Shown piece by piece: positions 60,473-64,000 of a stretch of 64,000 nt of DNA. A program made the position numbers and the translations under genes. Below the pieces are notes generated by a model. The model was not told the DNA's origin, ran no database searches, and worked only from the letters and a program-made list of their open reading frames with translations. The stretch is from contig NZ_AP012330.1 in assembly GCF_001025215.1 (NCBI RefSeq), positions 1,302,001 through 1,366,000 on the forward strand. The letters run 5' to 3'. Every line of letters starts with the position of its first letter. Positions within the stretch are counted from its first letter, which is position 1. This DNA comes from Bifidobacterium pseudocatenulatum DSM 20438 = JCM 1200 = LMG 10505 (GTDB taxonomy: Bacteria > Actinomycetota > Actinomycetes > Actinomycetales > Bifidobacteriaceae).

Positions 60473-62691
60473 TTTCTTTTCCTTTCCTTGTTGTCGTTGA
60501 AGTCAAATGCGATGCCCTTGTCCTTGTCGATGAGGAGCGCGGCGTCGAACCTGCTGCCCTTCCTTGAGATGAAGCCCTCGAGGCTGACCTTCCGGCCGAC
60601 GAGCAGGCCGCGCATGGTCGTGTCGGTGATGGTCTTGCCGGCCACGGTCGTCCAGGCGCTCCAGCCGCATCCCTCCGTGGTCTTCCATGTGCCGTCGGGT
60701 TGTTTCTCGCGCCGGTTGGTGGAGCATTGGAACACCTTGCCCGTTTTGACGACGGGCTTGCCGCATCGTGGGCATGGGCCGAACGATTCCGTGTTCCGTT
60801 TCCTCGTCTGCACATGGTCCTGCCGGACGGCGGCCTGGGCATCGGCCGGGATGCCGGCGGCGAGGTCGCGGAACTCCGTTTCGACCTCCGCGGCGTCCGT
60901 CTGTCCGTGTTCGACCTCCGAAAGGCGTCGCTCCATGCCGGCGGTCAATGCCACGTCCTTGAGCTTCGGGGCGACCACGTCGATCAGGGATCGGCCCTGT
61001 TCGGTGGAGCGGAGCTGCTTGCCCTTGCGTTCCACGTATCCTGTGCGGATCAGCTTCTCGATCACGTCGGCGCGGGTGGCCGGCGTGCCGATGCCTCCGG
61101 AATGGGATTCGTCGTCGTCCAATGCGGCCTTGAGTTCCTTGTCCTCCACCCAGCGGCTAGCGTGCTCCATCGCGGCGAGCAGCGTCGCCTCGGTGAATGG
61201 CTTCGGCGGCTTCGTTTTTCCCTCGGACAGTGTCGCCCCGCCTTGCGGGACCGGCGCGATGGAGACCCCGTCGGTGAGGTTCGCGGGGATGATGTTGTCA
61301 GCGGCCTCGTCCTCCTCGCCATGGTCCTCCTGCGGGACGGCATGCTCGATGGCGTGCCAGCCGAGGGAGACGGGCTGGTCGGAACGGCTGGTGAAACGGC
61401 ATTCGCCCTCGGGCAGAAGTCGACCTTCGTCCGGATGCTTCTCGCACCAATGCGGGTCGATGTTCGCGACGACGTTCGTCACGTCGTGCACGTAGTCGTC
61501 GCCCACGGCCTCCCACATGCGTCGCACCACGCGCGTCAGCACGAGACGTTCGTCGTCGCCGAGCTCATCGAGCGCCGCCTTGTCGGCCTGCATGGTGGGA
61601 AGGATAGCGGTGTGGCCGGCCACCTTCGCGTCGTTCACGGTCAGTTCGAGATGTGGCCGTTCAGGTTTCGCGGACGGTTCGATGAAGCCGGCGGCGAGCC
61701 GGTCGCCTTCGGTGAGGCCACGCAGCGTGTCCAGGTCGTCGTGCGTGATGTACTGCGAGTCGGTGCGCGGATACGTCGCCAGTTTTTTCTCATACAGGGA
61801 TTGCAAGGCGGCCAAGGTGCGGGCGGCGGTCAGGCCGTGCAGCCGGCTCATGTCCTTCTGCAATCCGGTCAGGTCGTACAGGCGGGGCGGCGCGTCGTGC
61901 TGCTGCTTGCGGTCGGCCTTGAAGATCGAGAAGGCGAAGTCGTCCGAGTTGACGATCCGCAGCAGCGTCTCGGCGTCCTCCCGCCTGTCCAGTCGTTCGC
62001 CGGCCAGCTTCCATCCGCCCATCGGGGCGACGACCTTCCAGTACGGTCGGGCCACGTAGCCGGTAATGTCCCTGTCGCGGTCCACGATCATGGTGAGCGT
62101 GGGCGTCTGCACGCGGCCGACGGTGAACCGCGCGTTGTAGACGAGCGAATAGGCGCGTGAAGCGTTCATGCCGATCAGCCAGTCGGCCTTCGCGCGGATC
62201 ATCGCCGAATCGGCGAGCCCCTGGTATTCCGTCTCGTCCTTCATGGACGCGAGGGCGTCGCGGATGGCGTCCTCCTCCAGGCTCGCGACCCACAGGCGTC
62301 GCATCGGCTTGGAGACTCCTACATGCGTCACGATCCGACGGAAGATGGCCTCGCCCTCACGGTCGGGGTCGCATGCGTCGACAAGCATGTCGACGTCGCC
62401 GCGGCGCATCAGTCCTGCGACGACCTTGTACTGGCGGTCTGCGCCCTTGTCCCGGCTGACCTTCCATTGCCAGTCGGGTGTCGGGTCGATGGGCAGCGTG
62501 TCGAGGCTCCACTTTCCCCAGTCGTGGTTCTTGTATTCGTCGGGCGCGGCCAGGTCGACGAGGTGTCCTTGCGCCCAGGTGACCAGGTCGTCGCCGACCT
62601 GCACATAGCCGTCGTGCTTTTCCATGTGCCCGCCGACCGCCTGGGCGATGGCCTGGCCGACCGAGTGCTTCTCGGCGATGATCAGTCGCAT
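60469..62691 (-). CDS. topB: DNA topoisomerase III (type IA), element-encoded
   Basis: 740 residues. TOPRIM: Glu of IIAEKHS at the N-terminus and D-x-D-x-E in DACDPDREGEA (D108, D110). Catalytic Tyr307 in ATYPRTDSQYI. The toroid core continues to about residue 640, followed by a zinc ribbon (CPRCGKPVVKTGKVFQC ... GCGW). It relaxes and decatenates DNA strands. Chromosomal bifidobacteria use topoisomerase I; TopB-type copies are common on conjugative plasmids and ICEs. No ribosome site is obvious before the ATG at 62691. 19 nt after the upstream gene stop. Confidence 0.93.
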   Translation of the reverse strand: MRLIIAEKHSVGQAIAQAVGGHMEKHDGYVQVGDDLVTWAQGHLVDLAAPDEYKNHDWGKWSLDTLPIDPTPDWQWKVSRDKGADRQYKVVAGLMRRGDVDMLVDACDPDREGEAIFRRIVTHVGVSKPMRRLWVASLEEDAIRDALASMKDETEYQGLADSAMIRAKADWLIGMNASRAYSLVYNARFTVGRVQTPTLTMIVDRDRDITGYVARPYWKVVAPMGGWKLAGERLDRREDAETLLRIVNSDDFAFSIFKADRKQQHDAPPRLYDLTGLQKDMSRLHGLTAARTLAALQSLYEKKLATYPRTDSQYITHDDLDTLRGLTEGDRLAAGFIEPSAKPERPHLELTVNDAKVAGHTAILPTMQADKAALDELGDDERLVLTRVVRRMWEAVGDDYVHDVTNVVANIDPHWCEKHPDEGRLLPEGECRFTSRSDQPVSLGWHAIEHAVPQEDHGEEDEAADNIIPANLTDGVSIAPVPQGGATLSEGKTKPPKPFTEATLLAAMEHASRWVEDKELKAALDDDESHSGGIGTPATRADVIEKLIRTGYVERKGKQLRSTEQGRSLIDVVAPKLKDVALTAGMERRLSEVEHGQTDAAEVETEFRDLAAGIPADAQAAVRQDHVQTRKRNTESFGPCPRCGKPVVKTGKVFQCSTNRREKQPDGTWKTTEGCGWSAWTTVAGKTITDTTMRGLLVGRKVSLEGFISRKGSRFDAALLIDKDKGIAFDFNDNKERKRK

Positions 62692-62710
62692 CTCGCATCA
62701 CGTCCGATCA

Positions 62711-63139
62711 TCAGTAGTTGCCGGACGCCCATGCGGGCCGTCCGTCGTCCGAGGTGTCGGGTTCGGCGGCGTCCTTCGGGGCGGGCTCGTCGTCCGCCTC
62801 CTGGACGTCGGATCCGGTCGTCTCCGGATCCGATTCGGCGACGGTTTCCGGTTCGGGTTCGGCAGGCGGGGTTTTCCTTCCGCCCGGTGCGGCGACGAGC
62901 TCGCCCTTCGCGTCGAACGCGATGTTCTTCTCAGTTCCGGTCATCGCCAGCTTGTCCGCGATCATCGTCCGGCTCATGCCGGGGAACGCCTCCTCGAATT
63001 GCCTCGCCGCGTCGCGCAGCGCCTGTGCGCTTTTGCGGAAGTTGTCAAGACGGCTGTCGAACTTCTTCGCCGCCGTCTCCTTGCGTTTGAACGACTCGCG
63101 TTCGTCGCGCAGGAAGTCGTCCACGTAATCGGATGCCAT
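62711..63139 (-). CDS. Hypothetical element protein
   Basis: 142 residues from ATG 63139 (GAAAGGAAAC upstream). The N-terminal half is helical and charged (DDFLRDERESFKRKETAAKK; LDNFRKSAQALRDAARQFEE), the C-terminal half acidic and Pro/Glu-rich, disordered (PAEPEPETVAESDPETTG). It probably heads an operon with topB. No family recognised. Confidence 0.7.
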   Translation of the reverse strand: MASDYVDDFLRDERESFKRKETAAKKFDSRLDNFRKSAQALRDAARQFEEAFPGMSRTMIADKLAMTGTEKNIAFDAKGELVAAPGGRKTPPAEPEPETVAESDPETTGSDVQEADDEPAPKDAAEPDTSDDGRPAWASGNY

Positions 63140-63245
63140 GGTCCGTTTCCTTTCCAGTCTTGTTTTCATCGGTTCCCGGTTTCGAGCCGGCTGGAACCAT
63201 GGTCGCGCGATTGGACACGCGCCGGTTTGGACAGTCGGACTCCGT

Positions 63246-63353
63246 CAGGATCACACGCTTGTGATCCTGGCTTCGCCGGAAACGGAGCGCGGCCCTGGGC
63301 CGCGCGCTATCTTCGCCGACCCTTCCGGGATTTCCAGGCGTCGACGCCTGGAA
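63246..63353. repeat. Three hairpins in the intergenic region, oriT-like candidate
   Basis: In sequence: CAGGATCAC (63246-63254) / GTGATCCTG (63261-63269); GCGCGGCCC/GGGCCGCGC (63287-63305); and the perfect 22-bp palindrome TTCCAGGCGT-CGACGCCTGG-AA (63332-63353). They fill the gap between the divergent topB operon and the next plus-strand genes. Roles as terminator, operator or transfer origin cannot be told apart by eye. No gene is seen from 63140 to 63566. Confidence 0.55.
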
Positions 63354-63566
63354 GGGAACAGTCGGCCGGCCATGGTTCATCATCACAGCCCCGCGCCCGC
63401 GTCTTCGGAACTGCGTGTTCCATGCTCCGCTCCGGGAGGGCTTCGCCCGATTATCCCGAAGCGGGCACGGCCCACGCGTCCTCCACCGCGCGGCGGGACC
63501 GCGAGGCTGCCCCATATCCGGCGAAAGGAAAACAGGAACGCCGGCGGGACACTAAGGAGTGGAACC

Positions 63567-63770
63567 ATGCAGATGGAACCGATGGAATTGCAGCACACCG
63601 TCTTCGAGACCGACGGGGGACGAATCGACGCGATGTGGAGCGACGTGCGTCTCCACGCGGGCGACATCATCACGCCCGACGACCTCGACCCGCTGCTCGA
63701 AAGGAACGGGTGGATGCTCGTCATCAGGGACTGGTGGTTCACCGACGAGCCGTTCGGGCGCGCGGAATGA
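63567..63770 (+). CDS. Small acidic hypothetical protein
   Basis: 67 residues, start at ATG 63567 with TAAGGAGTGG upstream. Sequence: MQMEPMELQHTVFETDGGRI to RDWWFTDEPFGRAE; acidic and Trp-rich at the end. It is followed after 8 nt by the next gene, so a compact operon begins here. Family unknown. Confidence 0.7.
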   Translation: MQMEPMELQHTVFETDGGRIDAMWSDVRLHAGDIITPDDLDPLLERNGWMLVIRDWWFTDEPFGRAE

Positions 63771-63778
63771 AAGGAGAC

Positions 63779-64000
63779 ATGGACATGAAGGAGAAGAACA
63801 GGGCCGAGGAATGGTTCCGGGCCAAACACGACGAGCTCGCCGAAACGGCGCGTGCCAACCTCGCCGCACACGACTTGGAACCCGGACAGGAGGCCTACCA
63901 TCTGGACAGCCTCCATTATGCGACCGCCGAACAGATGGAGGCCATATGCCCGACGGGCATCGACTTCGACCGGTACGCGACTCTGGCGAACGGCAGCGTC
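63779..64000 (+). CDS. Hypothetical element protein, 3' end outside the window
   Basis: 74 codons seen, from ATG 63779 with AAAGGAG directly upstream. Reads MDMKEKNRAEEWFRAKHDEL, then EPGQEAYHLDSLHYATAEQM and IDFDRYATLANGSV at the edge. Charged and helical. No family recognised. Confidence 0.65.
   Translation, partial: MDMKEKNRAEEWFRAKHDELAETARANLAAHDLEPGQEAYHLDSLHYATAEQMEAICPTGIDFDRYATLANGSV

Overview
The window looks like a Bifidobacterium chromosome. The support is indirect: a moderately GC-rich actinobacterial gene set with a DUF3000 gene overlapping ribonuclease D, anaerobic pyruvate formate-lyase with its activase, trigger factor, glutamine-dependent NAD synthetase, methionine ABC transport, and Bifidobacterium-like IS3 and surface-protein sequences. 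Species cannot be settled from this text. No rRNA, tRNA or CRISPR array was recognised.

Layout: (1) 1-7.9 kb, core genes, all on the minus strand: a riboflavin ECF transporter gene under an FMN riboswitch, a SWIM/SNF2 helicase, a K+ channel-like protein, a D-2-hydroxyacid dehydrogenase, dtd and an alpha/beta hydrolase. (2) 7.9-20.2 kb, an accessory island full of relics: a broken GIY-YIG/DUF2075 gene divergent from a MazG-like gene, a decayed BREX start (brxA, brxB and an ATP-binding regulator), an intact Gabija-like pair, IS3 scraps, and fragments of VOC, cupin, aldo-keto reductase and dehydrogenase genes. Two diverged 200-bp direct repeats (11.2 and 17.0 kb) bracket the BREX relic and the Gabija pair. 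(3) 20.5-28.1 kb, a class III lanthipeptide cluster on the minus strand: a 52-aa precursor, a DsbA-like membrane oxidoreductase, a two-gene ABC exporter, a LanKC synthetase, a NarL-type regulator and a histidine kinase broken at an A9 tract. (4) 28.3-43.9 kb, core metabolism: GNAT, YdcF, tig, rnd, DUF3000, pflA, pflB, nadE, an M20 amidohydrolase, a HAD phosphatase and metQNI. (5) 44-48.9 kb, a second relic zone: a LuxR tail, an Abi_2 gene with a nonsense codon, an IS3 element fused to a second GIY-YIG N-terminus, repeats, and a truncated membrane protein. (6) 49-53.2 kb, a large wall-anchored surface protein and a MATE transporter. (7) From 53.8 kb to the right end, an integrative element: tyrosine recombinase, two different Fic modules, a collapsed type III restriction-modification locus, an XRE regulator with a palindromic operator, topoisomerase III, and accessory genes running off the edge.

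The most interesting system is the lanthipeptide cluster. The precursor has a class III-type leader and a core with a labionin-type Ser-x2-Ser-xn-Cys motif at each end, plus two central cysteines. The adjacent CPAC oxidoreductase suggests a disulfide-containing, labyrinthopeptin-like product. The rest of the accessory DNA is a record of phage-defence turnover: one apparently intact system among BREX, Abi, GIY-YIG/DUF2075 and type III R-M relics.
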